From positions 1-23,339 of the forward strand of contig JAKBAC010000036.1 of NCBI GenBank assembly GCA_021809365.1: a DNA stretch of 23,339 bases, given 5' to 3'. The DNA comes from Planctomycetota bacterium. Its GTDB lineage: Bacteria; Planctomycetota; Phycisphaerae; WQYP01. Below the pieces are notes generated by a model that saw nothing but the letters and a program-made list of their open reading frames with translations, was not told the origin of the DNA and did no database searches. Position 1 is the first letter of the stretch. Each line of letters starts with the position of its first letter. The position numbers were made by a program, and so were the translations under genes. This document shows, piece by piece, positions 16,820 to 23,339 of this stretch.

Positions 16820-17908
16820 ATGACGATGCCCGACGGAGAAGACTTGGCGGCATCCCTGGAGTGCGAGGCTCCCGCCCGCGGTGGATTCGGTGGATTCGGT
16901 GGATGGTGGCGCACACTGGATGTCATTCACCGACCGGTGTTTATTCTGGTCGCGTTGTTTTGCCTGTCGCCATGGGCATCACCACCCATTGCTTTGGCCT
17001 TGGGCATGGCATTGGCGTTGACCATCGGCACGCCGTGGCACCACACCACCCATCAAGCCGCAAAAATCATGCTGCAACTCTGTGTGATATTGCTGGGGTT
17101 CACCATGAATCTCCATACGGTTCTCGCCGCCGGCGCACAGGGTGCCTTGATGGCGGTTGCCAGCATCAGTGTGACCTTTCTGGCCGGCTGGCTGCTGGGC
17201 CGATGGCTTAAAATTGATCCCCAGACATCATGGCTGATAAGTTCCGGCACGGCCATCTGCGGCGGATCAGCCATCGCCGCGGTGGCCACAGTGCTTGATG
17301 CCGGTGAAAGCCAGATGACCGTCTCAATGGGAACCGTGTTTCTGCTTAATGCGGTGGCGTTGTACTTGTTTGTGCCCATTGGTCACGCTTTACATCTCAC
17401 GCAATATCAGTTTGGAGTGTGGGCCGGCATATCGATCCATGACATCTCCTCCGTGGTGGCAGCGGCGTCACGCTATGGCTCCTCGGCGTTGACCACCGCC
17501 ACGGCGGTGAAGCTTTCGCGCGCGTTGTGGATTGTTCCGGTGTCCATGGTTTTCGGATGGTATGCCGGGCGTATCGCCCGCAGTGAACCAGCGGGACTTA
17601 ATGAAGAGCTGGCCGAAAATCCGCTGCCCGCCAAGGCCCCGCGCAAAACTAGGGTTCATATTCCCTGGTTCATCGGCCTGTTTCTATTGGCGTCATTGTC
17701 GCGCAGTTTTGTACCGGCGATTGATCACGCCGCGCCGGACATCGGCCATCTTAGCGATATTGGCTTGACCATAACACTTTTTCTTATTGGTGCCGGGCTT
17801 TCACGGGCCACGCTGAAAAAAGTCGGCGTGCGGCCCATGATTCAAGGTGTGCTGTTATGGATGCTCATGGGCGGCGGCACACTGCTGCTGATTTGCCTGC
17901 ATCGCTGA
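16820..17908 (+). CDS. YeiH family (UPF0324) membrane protein, putative sulfate exporter
   Basis: This 362-residue multi-pass membrane protein has about ten hydrophobic segments and belongs to the YeiH/UPF0324 family, annotated as putative sulfate or sulfonate-related exporters. Typical wording includes AAKIMLQLCVILLGFTMNL, the SSGTAICGGSAIAAVATVLDA loop, and ISIHDISSVVAAASRYG. ATG 16820 is chosen because GAGGAG stands 7 bp upstream. In-frame ATGs at 16727 and 16742 lack such a site and would add a non-membrane tail of about 30 residues. The N-terminus carries a Gly-rich RGGFGGFGGWW run from a tandem 9-bp DNA repeat. It is divergent from the LysR gene, its probable regulator. The 3' end lies 30 bp from the restriction gene's 3' end. 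The transported substrate is not proven for the family. Confidence 0.85.
   Translation: MTMPDGEDLAASLECEAPARGGFGGFGGWWRTLDVIHRPVFILVALFCLSPWASPPIALALGMALALTIGTPWHHTTHQAAKIMLQLCVILLGFTMNLHTVLAAGAQGALMAVASISVTFLAGWLLGRWLKIDPQTSWLISSGTAICGGSAIAAVATVLDAGESQMTVSMGTVFLLNAVALYLFVPIGHALHLTQYQFGVWAGISIHDISSVVAAASRYGSSALTTATAVKLSRALWIVPVSMVFGWYAGRIARSEPAGLNEELAENPLPAKAPRKTRVHIPWFIGLFLLASLSRSFVPAIDHAAPDIGHLSDIGLTITLFLIGAGLSRATLKKVGVRPMIQGVLLWMLMGGGTLLLICLHR
16879..16905. repeat. short tandem repeat (9-bp unit GGTGGATTC)
   Basis: About three units, the last imperfect, lie within the transporter gene and encode GGFGGFGG just before the first membrane segment. As a multiple of three it can change copy number without a frameshift. 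Confidence 0.6.
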
Positions 17909-17938
17909 CGGGCCGGCCGTGACAGAGCACCCGGCGCG

Positions 17939-18802
17939 TCAACCGTTGCCGTCCCGCAGTTTCGCGATCTCTACCCATTCCCGTACCAGTGATGGAAGTC
18001 GTTCGACCACTTCATCTCCGAACAGCACTTCGTCCACATAACCCATGTGCAACATATCCATGATTCGGCAAAGGTATGACCGGCCACATTCCCACCATGT
18101 GTAATGGGCGTCTATGATCAAATAATGCTTAACGTCCACGCCCTCCCGCTCTCGCAATTCCTCAATCTCCATGCCGTCAAGCAGCGATTCATAAACGCCA
18201 TCCGCAACACGGCTTCCAAACGTCGTTGTATAGTAATATTCCTTAATTTCCCAAACCGCGATCGGGTTGACGGTTCCAGGGAAGGCACCATCAACTCTAC
18301 GCGCGAGCGTGCGCAGCGGCTTGCCGTCCGCGGTAAAGGTACTCAACGATCGCGGATCAAGGTCACAGGTAAATCCCCGCGCATTAGCGCTGATAAGGGT
18401 AGCGACAATTGCGGTAAGATAAGCGGGGGCCTTCTTCGTCCCTTTTTGCTTGTTCCACGGAATGTTTACGCTGGTAGTTTTAAACTGTCGACGAATTCGA
18501 TCATACAGTTGCTTTGCCCGCGTGGCATCCATCAGCCGTGGCTCGACCCGCTCGTTGAGTGCGGTTGCCCGGTAGGAAAAGTAATCCCAAAGCAACCGGC
18601 CCATCGGTGTGGGATCGCCGGCTTGATGGAGAATCTCGGAAGAGTTTAAGCCTCGATTGGACAAAGCGGCGATAATTTCCGGCATATCGGGAATTTTTAC
18701 GGTTCCTGCACCACGGGTCGTATAGCCGCACTCTTCCGAGATGGTTCGAACGTAAGCCCAGAAAGGCTTCGCAAGTCCCAAAAACTTCGCGTCAGGCTTC
18801 AT
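17939..18802 (-). CDS. putative type II restriction endonuclease
   Basis: This 287-residue protein is called from context and a nuclease motif. It sits with an HTH controller gene and divergent to a DNA adenine methyltransferase, the standard type II layout. A PD-(D/E)xK-like signature is visible: Asp171 in RRVDGAFPG, then Glu185 and Lys187 in AVWEIKEYY after hydrophobic residues, followed by TTFGSRVADGVYE, which may be family-specific. No transmembrane or signal segment is seen. I cannot name the family or cut site. ATG 18802 lies in the last codons of the controller gene (11-bp overlap), with GGGGAGA just upstream, so translation is probably coupled. The frame stays open upstream to 18934, but that part is only a shadow of the HTH gene. 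It is tail to tail with the transporter gene. Confidence 0.7.
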   Translation of the reverse strand: MKPDAKFLGLAKPFWAYVRTISEECGYTTRGAGTVKIPDMPEIIAALSNRGLNSSEILHQAGDPTPMGRLLWDYFSYRATALNERVEPRLMDATRAKQLYDRIRRQFKTTSVNIPWNKQKGTKKAPAYLTAIVATLISANARGFTCDLDPRSLSTFTADGKPLRTLARRVDGAFPGTVNPIAVWEIKEYYYTTTFGSRVADGVYESLLDGMEIEELREREGVDVKHYLIIDAHYTWWECGRSYLCRIMDMLHMGYVDEVLFGDEVVERLPSLVREWVEIAKLRDGNG

Positions 18803-19040
18803 GCGTCTCCCCGTATGATGCGATAATCTCGCGCAGGCTGATCCCCAATGCTTCGCACACCAACTGGAGTTCCGGCAAATCCAGGCGAGTCTGTCCAGTT
18901 TCGTAGCGGCTGACATAAGATTGTGGTCTGCCAAGCCGATGGGCCAGCTCGCTTTGATTTATCCCTGTATTAACCCGTATATCGCGCAGGAGGCCCGCCA
19001 GCCGCACACGATCCACCGCTATTCGAGACTTTTTGCTCAC
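18792..19040 (-). CDS. restriction-modification controller protein, HTH XRE family
   Basis: This 82-residue protein, read from GTG 19040, is a single XRE/Cro-type HTH (about 12-72; INQSELAHRLGRPQSYVSRYETGQTRLDLPELQLVCEALG). That is the size and build of C proteins that time endonuclease expression in type II systems. No Shine-Dalgarno sequence precedes the GTG. The predicted promoter (TTGCAT 19074-19069, TATCTT 19052-19047, 16-bp spacer) would place the first transcribed base at or next to 19040, so the mRNA may be leaderless, as known for several C genes. An in-frame ATG at 19136 would lie beyond the methyltransferase start and is unlikely. Its stop overlaps the endonuclease start by 11 bp. 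It could instead be an ordinary repressor, but the context argues for a C protein. Confidence 0.75.
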   Translation of the reverse strand: MSKKSRIAVDRVRLAGLLRDIRVNTGINQSELAHRLGRPQSYVSRYETGQTRLDLPELQLVCEALGISLREIIASYGETHEA

Positions 19041-19112
19041 GACGGTAAGATAAGGGAGCTTGATCGTTATGCAAAAAGTGCATATTATGGTGGTCCGAGG
19101 GGAAGCGGAGTA
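19040..19112. promoter_or_regulatory. interlocked divergent promoters of the restriction-modification cassette
   Basis: Methyltransferase promoter, plus strand: -35 TTGATC (19060-19065), -10 TATTAT (19083-19088), spacer 17 bp. Controller/endonuclease promoter, minus strand: -35 TTGCAT (19074-19069), -10 TATCTT (19052-19047), spacer 16 bp. The two overlap, so RNA polymerase can probably occupy only one at a time. The inverted repeat at 19068-19084 sits between the boxes of the methyltransferase promoter and covers the -35 of the other. Confidence 0.6.
19068..19084. promoter_or_regulatory. candidate controller-protein operator (TATGCA-N5-TGCATA)
   Basis: This is a perfect inverted repeat with 6-bp arms and a 5-bp centre (AAAAG). 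Its position between the -35 and -10 of the methyltransferase promoter would allow a bound HTH dimer to repress that gene. It also overlaps the -35 of the controller/endonuclease promoter. It does not look like the best-known C-box sequence, which is no objection because C-boxes vary by group. Confidence 0.55.
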
Positions 19113-20006
19113 ATGGAGGTACTGGCAGTGCAGCAAATTTTATTTGAGGAAGTGACGGCCGGCCTGGTCAGGCCGATGCGCGAGCAATTGCTCAAATGGA
19201 TCGGCAACAAACAGCGGTTCTCCCACCAGATCGCCGCATATTTTCCAAATCAGTTTCGGACTTATTTTGAGCCGTTTCTTGGCAGCGGTGCGGTTCTAGG
19301 CACACTGGCCCCACAGCGAGCCATTGCCTCGGATTGCTTCGGACCGTTAATTGAAATCTGGCAGACGCTCTCCTCCAGCCCGGAAACACTCAAGCGCTGG
19401 TACACGGAACGTTACAATCTTGTGGCTGTGAAGGGTAAGCATCCCACATACGAGCAGGTGCTTGCCGCTTACAACTCACGGCCTAATGGGGCCGATCTCC
19501 TTTTTATCTGCCGCGCCTGCTACGGCGGAGTCGTCCGGTTTCGAAAGGCTGATGGTTATTGCTCCACGCCCTGTGGCATTCATGCCCCCATGCCGCCCGC
19601 CAAGTTTGCCAGTCGCGTGGACCTATGGCACCGGCGGACGCGCGGCACAAAGTTCCTGAATGCTGATTTCCGGGAGGTTATGCGGGAAGCACAATCCGGT
19701 GATGTTGTTTACTGCGATCCTCCATATAGCCACAGCCAAACTATTCTCTACGGCGCACAGGCTTTCAGCCTGGAGGAATTGTTTTCCGAAATCGAACACT
19801 GTCGTTCTCGTGGCGTATCAGTGGCTTTGAGTATTGATGGGATGAAAAAAAATGGTAGCCGGCTTTGTGATCTACCAATTCCAGCTGATTTATTTGAACG
19901 CGAAATATTTCTTAGCTGCGGTCGCTCCATGCTCCGCCGCTTCCAGCGTGCGGGTGAGACATTGGAGGACGAAGTCGTGCATGATCGGCTGCTGTTGACC
20001 TATTAA
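19113..20006 (+). CDS. DNA adenine (N6) methyltransferase, D12/alpha class
   Basis: This 297-residue enzyme should transfer a methyl group from S-adenosylmethionine to adenine N6 within a recognition site, protecting host DNA from the neighbouring endonuclease. The family features are in the alpha-class (Dam-like) order. LLKWIGNKQRF lies near the N-terminus, the AdoMet-binding FEPFLGSGAV at 52-61, a central target-recognition region, and catalytic DPPY at 202-205 (VVYCDPPYSHSQ). ATG 19113 has AGGGGAA 8 bp upstream and GGAG 2 bp upstream. The frame stays open further upstream, but that part overlaps the controller gene. It is divergent from the controller/endonuclease pair. The recognition sequence cannot be read from the protein. 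Confidence 0.88.
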   Translation: MEVLAVQQILFEEVTAGLVRPMREQLLKWIGNKQRFSHQIAAYFPNQFRTYFEPFLGSGAVLGTLAPQRAIASDCFGPLIEIWQTLSSSPETLKRWYTERYNLVAVKGKHPTYEQVLAAYNSRPNGADLLFICRACYGGVVRFRKADGYCSTPCGIHAPMPPAKFASRVDLWHRRTRGTKFLNADFREVMREAQSGDVVYCDPPYSHSQTILYGAQAFSLEELFSEIEHCRSRGVSVALSIDGMKKNGSRLCDLPIPADLFEREIFLSCGRSMLRRFQRAGETLEDEVVHDRLLLTY

Positions 20007-20082
20007 GTCTATGTAACCGATATTCTCCGCTGGCCCTCCCCATGGTCATCCGGGTGAATCTCCCCAAAACCCGGCCATGCGA

Positions 20083-20088
20083 TATACT
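20083..20088 (+). promoter_or_regulatory. possible -10 box of rnr
   Basis: TATACT is 5 of 6 to consensus and lies 17 bp before the rnr ATG. The -35 position (CTCCCC) is poor. The predicted start site would fall near 20095. Confidence 0.3.
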
Positions 20089-20105
20089 GTTACCATGGTT
20101 ATTTC

Positions 20106-22613
20106 ATGGAGTGGCAGTTGTTAGACCCGCTTATTGGACAAATTCTTGATGTGCTGGCCGCCGCCGATGGCGGGCCGGTGCCTTTGCGCGACATCATGTC
20201 ACGACTGGGGCTTGCGCGGAAGGATGAGGAAAAGTTTCATCACGCCTTGGACACTTTGATCACGGCGGATTGTGTGGTTCCCAAAGATGATGGCCGGGCC
20301 ATGGCGCTGCCGGATTTGCGCGAGCAGGCCGCCGGCGTGTTTCACGGAACCGGGCGGGGGTTTGGGTTTGTGACGCCCCTGCGGCCCGACAAACTCGGAG
20401 ATCTGTTTATCCCACCGTCCGATACGCTCGACGCGATCAGTGGCGATCTGGTCATCATCCGTATTATCGCCATGGACAAGCAGGACGCCCGGGGCCGCAG
20501 CCGCACCGGGCGGGTTATCCGCATTTTGCGCCGCGGCTCCAACCGCTGCGTGGGCACCCTGGCCAAACAACTCAATGCGTGGGTGGTCATACCCGATGGC
20601 TCGATTTTCAAGCTCCCCATTTCCATTCAGGATGCCTCTGCCAAAACCGCAACCGAAGGTGATAAAGTGGTGGTGGAATTGCTGGAATTTCCACGCGCCG
20701 GCAAGCCCGCCGAGGGCGTGATTACAGAAATCATCGGTCCGCATGGCGAACCGGAGGTCGAACTGGCTTCGGTTATCAAGCAGTTTGATCTGCCCGAAGG
20801 TTTCCCACCTGAGGTGCTTGAACAGGCGGGAAATGCGGCACGGGAGTTTGATGCCGCGTCGCTGCGCGATCGGGAGGATATCAGCAAACTGGTCACCATT
20901 ACCATTGACCCCGATGATGCGCGTGATTTTGATGATGCCATCACATTGCGGGTCCTGGACGCTGAAGCGGAAACTCCCGTGGAAGATTTACTGGCTCCCG
21001 CCCAGTCCGATCGACCGGGGCCGGCGGTGTGGGAACTGGGCGTGCATATCGCCGATGTTTCACATTTTGTGCCGGTGGAAAGTCCGCTGGATATGGAAGC
21101 TCGCCGCCGTGGCAACAGCATTTATTTTCCCCGCGTTGTTATTCCCATGCTGCCCGAGGTGCTCTCCAACGGTGTATGCTCATTACAGGAAGACAAGCCG
21201 CGCCTCACGAAAAGCGCCTTCATCCGCTATGATCGGCAGGGGCGCGTGGTTTCCGCACGCTGCGCCAATACAGTCATACGCTCCCATAAACGCCTGACAT
21301 ATACGCAGGCGCAGGCGGTAATTGATGATGCCAAAGGTCAGGGGCGGCAATATGTGAAGGGTCTGCTGGAATCACCGCCCGACCCCAATGTGCCGCAGGT
21401 TTCTCCGGCGATCCGCCAATTGCTGGTGAACATGGATCGTCTGGCGCGCGTCATTGAACAGCGCCGCCTGGATCAGGGCATGATCGTGCTGGACTTGCCG
21501 GAAGTTGAACTGGTGATGGATTCCACGGGCCGCGTGATTGACGCCCATCCCGGGGATGACGCCTACACCCATAAAATCATTGAAATGTTCATGGTGGAAG
21601 CCAATGAGGCGGTCGCTGTATTTCTTACCGGCAAAAAACTCAATGTTCTGCGGCGCATTCACCCCGATCCCGATACCGACGCCAGCGAAAATGTGCGTCA
21701 GTTTGTGCTTTCCGCCGGCCACAAGCTGCCAAAAAAACTGGATCGCCATGTTATCCGGGAACTTCTGGATTCCGTGCGCGGTACGCCCTTGGCGTATGCA
21801 ATTCATTTAAGCGTGCTCAAAACCTTCAGCACCGCCGAGTATTCACCGCTGGAAGAGGGGCATTACGCTCTGGCCAGCGCCAACTATGCCCACTTTACTT
21901 CTCCGATTCGACGCTATGCCGATCTGGTCATTCATCGCTTGCTGGACAGTGTGTTAACCGGTGGACGCAAAAAGCCGGCCCGTGCAAAAAAGCACGCGCC
22001 CGGTGTGGTGCCCGCGGCCGGCGCGGAAATCAACGCACTTATGCCGCCGATCCTCGGCGAGGTGCCGGACTACAACACCCTGGCGCGGCTGGGTCGGCAC
22101 CTGTCATTTACCGAGCGCCGGGCGCAGGATGCGGAACGCGAATTGCGGGCCGTGAAGATATTGGACCTTTTATCGCAGCATATCGGTGATGTCATTGACG
22201 GTGTGGTCACGGGTGTGAACAACTCCGGCGTGTTTGTGCAGTCCACGCGCTTTCTCGTGGAGGGGCAGATTCGCATGAATGATCTGCCCCCGGATTACTG
22301 GATTTATGATCAGCGCACCGCCTCCCTGCGCGGACAACGCTCCGGTAGACGCATCACGCTGGGTGATCTGGCACGCGTGCAGATTGTCGCGGTCAACATC
22401 TCATCGCGCCGCATGGAACTGCGCCTGATGGAGCATGGTTCCACCATTCGTGGTGACAAGCACCTGCGCAAGGTGGAGCCCGCACGCCCTCCCAAACCCG
22501 GTAAAATCCATGAAGCCACCGACCGCAATCCCGAGCGGCGAAAACATAAGCATGGCAAGCATCCAACCCAGCCGGGCCAGCGCGCCAAACGCTTTGGCCG
22601 TCGGCGGCGCTGA
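20106..22613 (+). CDS. rnr: ribonuclease R
   Basis: RNase R is a processive 3'-5' exoribonuclease that degrades structured RNA. The 835-residue protein has the full layout: an N-terminal winged-helix-like region (about 1-75), cold-shock domains (about 75-235; GVFHGTGRGFGFVTP), and the RNB catalytic domain (about 250-610). A C-terminal S1 domain follows (about 690-775; IGDVIDGVVTGVNNSGVFVQ), then a basic tail ending in RAKRFGRRRR. The active-site block TIDPDDARDFDDA places Asp268, Asp274, Asp276 and Asp277 at the spacing of the four catalytic aspartates in E. coli RNase R. SPIRRYADLVIHRLL is also conserved. No Shine-Dalgarno sequence precedes ATG 20106. An out-of-frame ATG at 20095 would give a 9-codon ORF overlapping the start. 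An insert rich in Arg, Ala and Lys lies near 620-640. Confidence 0.95.
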   Translation: MEWQLLDPLIGQILDVLAAADGGPVPLRDIMSRLGLARKDEEKFHHALDTLITADCVVPKDDGRAMALPDLREQAAGVFHGTGRGFGFVTPLRPDKLGDLFIPPSDTLDAISGDLVIIRIIAMDKQDARGRSRTGRVIRILRRGSNRCVGTLAKQLNAWVVIPDGSIFKLPISIQDASAKTATEGDKVVVELLEFPRAGKPAEGVITEIIGPHGEPEVELASVIKQFDLPEGFPPEVLEQAGNAAREFDAASLRDREDISKLVTITIDPDDARDFDDAITLRVLDAEAETPVEDLLAPAQSDRPGPAVWELGVHIADVSHFVPVESPLDMEARRRGNSIYFPRVVIPMLPEVLSNGVCSLQEDKPRLTKSAFIRYDRQGRVVSARCANTVIRSHKRLTYTQAQAVIDDAKGQGRQYVKGLLESPPDPNVPQVSPAIRQLLVNMDRLARVIEQRRLDQGMIVLDLPEVELVMDSTGRVIDAHPGDDAYTHKIIEMFMVEANEAVAVFLTGKKLNVLRRIHPDPDTDASENVRQFVLSAGHKLPKKLDRHVIRELLDSVRGTPLAYAIHLSVLKTFSTAEYSPLEEGHYALASANYAHFTSPIRRYADLVIHRLLDSVLTGGRKKPARAKKHAPGVVPAAGAEINALMPPILGEVPDYNTLARLGRHLSFTERRAQDAERELRAVKILDLLSQHIGDVIDGVVTGVNNSGVFVQSTRFLVEGQIRMNDLPPDYWIYDQRTASLRGQRSGRRITLGDLARVQIVAVNISSRRMELRLMEHGSTIRGDKHLRKVEPARPPKPGKIHEATDRNPERRKHKHGKHPTQPGQRAKRFGRRRR

Positions 22614-22687
22614 TTTTTCTGGCCGCACTTGCGCATATATTCCGGGGCGAGTGACACTTTACAGCGCTGAAATTACGCCCTACAGTG
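22614..22687. other. rnr-GH39-like copy intergenic region
   Basis: This 74-bp stretch has a T-run right after the rnr stop (GATTTTTC), preceded by GC-rich sequence that can pair only weakly. I do not see a firm terminator or promoter here. Confidence 0.35.
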
Positions 22688-23288
22688 ATGACGGATTTTC
22701 AAAGTTCAGGAGTTGAAGATGCGGTTGATCGGTTCGCGGTCACGGCGATATTCGCCCCGGAATTTGCGGCGGGCGCTGTGGCGACTGCACCCACGACGGT
22801 ATCGGTCAGATGGTCGAAGGTCATTGGGACATCGCCCACCACGCCGACGTTACAGGTTATAGCCGACCCGCTGCTGAGCCCCGGATCGGCCATCAGCCAT
22901 CGGATATTCGAGGCATTGCGGAGACTGCGCGCTAACGATGTGCGCTTTGTCCCCTGGTATACATATCCAAGATTGGCGGTAGCTGAACTCAAGCCGCCCG
23001 AAACCGGCAAAACATTCTGGGATTTCAAACTCCTTGATCCGATGGTGCAGGCTTTTATGCGAGCCACTGCCGGTCATCCCGTAATGTGGACATTCAGTAC
23101 GATTCCTGAATGGATGTTTGCCACACCCAAACCCGTCATTTATCCCAAGGCCCCAGATGTTGTGGATTGGAAATATGAACAAGGAACGCAACTGCGCGAT
23201 AAAAGTCTCAAGACCCTGGTTGATTATTATGCGCGCCTTGCGAGCTGGTATACCCGCGGCGGATTTCGTGATGAGTATGGGCATTGGC
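22688..23288 (+). pseudogene. GH39-like glycosidase paralogue, damaged at both ends
   Basis: From about residue 28 (TTVSVRWSKVIGTSPTTPTLQV) this frame is closely similar to the GH39-like gene at 8473-9990, through FSTIPEWMF and YYARLASWYTRGGFRDEYGHW, including a run of more than 30 identical bases near 22812-22843. Two defects are visible. First, the matching start (ATG 22719, after the same GGAGTTGAAG) is out of frame with the body: the signal-peptide region is 28 bp shorter than in the intact copy. The in-frame ATG at 22688 gives no signal peptide. Second, similarity stops abruptly after GGC at 23288, where a transposon-like end begins, before the catalytic glutamates. The stop is outside the window. 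It is most likely a decayed duplicate; a sequencing error at the start cannot be excluded. Confidence 0.7.
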
Positions 23289-23339
23289 TGTCAACGGGCG
23301 CTCAAAACCAGCCAGTCGGGGGCGCTTCAAAACCAGCCA
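23289..23339. mobile_element. probable end of an IS21-family insertion sequence (cut by window end)
   Basis: The sequence starts TGTCAACGGGCGCTCAAAA, and two near-identical units of about 20 bp follow (23296-23314 and 23320-23339, GGGCGCT(T)CAAAACCAGCCA), 24 bp apart. Ends beginning TG with repeated transposase-binding units of this size are typical of IS21-type elements. The homologous gene continues without this sequence, so the junction is at 23288/23289. No transposase gene is visible because the window ends. Confidence 0.5.

Noticed and set aside
18803..18934. Upstream extension of the endonuclease frame to 18934
   Set aside because: The added 44 residues overlap the conserved HTH gene in another frame, and the start at 18802 has its own ribosome-binding site.
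18921..19112. Upstream extension of the methyltransferase frame to 18921
   Set aside because: It would run antisense through the HTH gene and over both predicted promoters; ATG 19113 has a ribosome-binding site and the usual family N-terminus follows.

Overview
The window is a bacterial chromosome segment of moderately high GC. The mix of genes suggests a planctomycete-type bacterium, possibly of the Phycisphaerae. The evidence is a futalosine-pathway menaquinone gene (mqnD), several secreted or lipid-anchored glycosidases acting on rhamnose-containing polysaccharide, a stand-alone parvulin lipoprotein, and many starts with weak or no Shine-Dalgarno sequence. This placement is inference; there is no rRNA or other marker gene.

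Layout. (1) 1-3437, plus strand: the 3' part of sucA (2-oxoglutarate dehydrogenase E1), a 375-bp non-coding gap, then complete sucB (E2). (2) 3486-3757: a 272-bp non-coding element with perfect 33-bp terminal inverted repeats and two internal hairpin arms, ending 8 bp before a tRNA-Arg(UCU). (3) 3879-11452, plus strand: six closely spaced genes: mqnD, a Rid-family protein without the catalytic arginine, a GH78 alpha-L-rhamnosidase, rhaM (L-rhamnose mutarotase), a GH39-like secreted glycosidase and an L-arabinose-isomerase-like sugar isomerase. The last four read as a locus for releasing and channelling deoxy- or pentose sugars. (4) 11453-12010: non-coding, with a 44-bp palindrome that looks like the two ends of the region-2 element fused together. 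(5) glmS (plus) converges on a parvulin-type lipoprotein gene (minus) with only 8 bp between them. (6) 15516-17908: a small ORF with a strong ribosome-binding site, then a LysR regulator divergent from a YeiH-type transporter (the YeiE/YeiH arrangement). (7) 17939-20006: a compact type II restriction-modification cassette: putative endonuclease and a small HTH controller on the minus strand (genes overlapping by 3-11 bp scale, 11 bp here), divergent from an alpha-class N6-adenine methyltransferase on the plus strand. The two promoters interlock around a perfect inverted repeat. (8) 20106-22613: rnr (RNase R). (9) 22688-23339: a second, damaged copy of the GH39-like gene, with a scrambled signal-peptide region, interrupted at 23289 by what looks like the end of an IS21-type insertion sequence; the window stops inside it.

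The most interesting parts are the restriction-modification control region, the structured repeat with its collapsed derivative, and the disrupted glycosidase paralogue. I did not find a clearly new multi-gene system. The restriction endonuclease family, which I could not name, is the best candidate for something poorly described.
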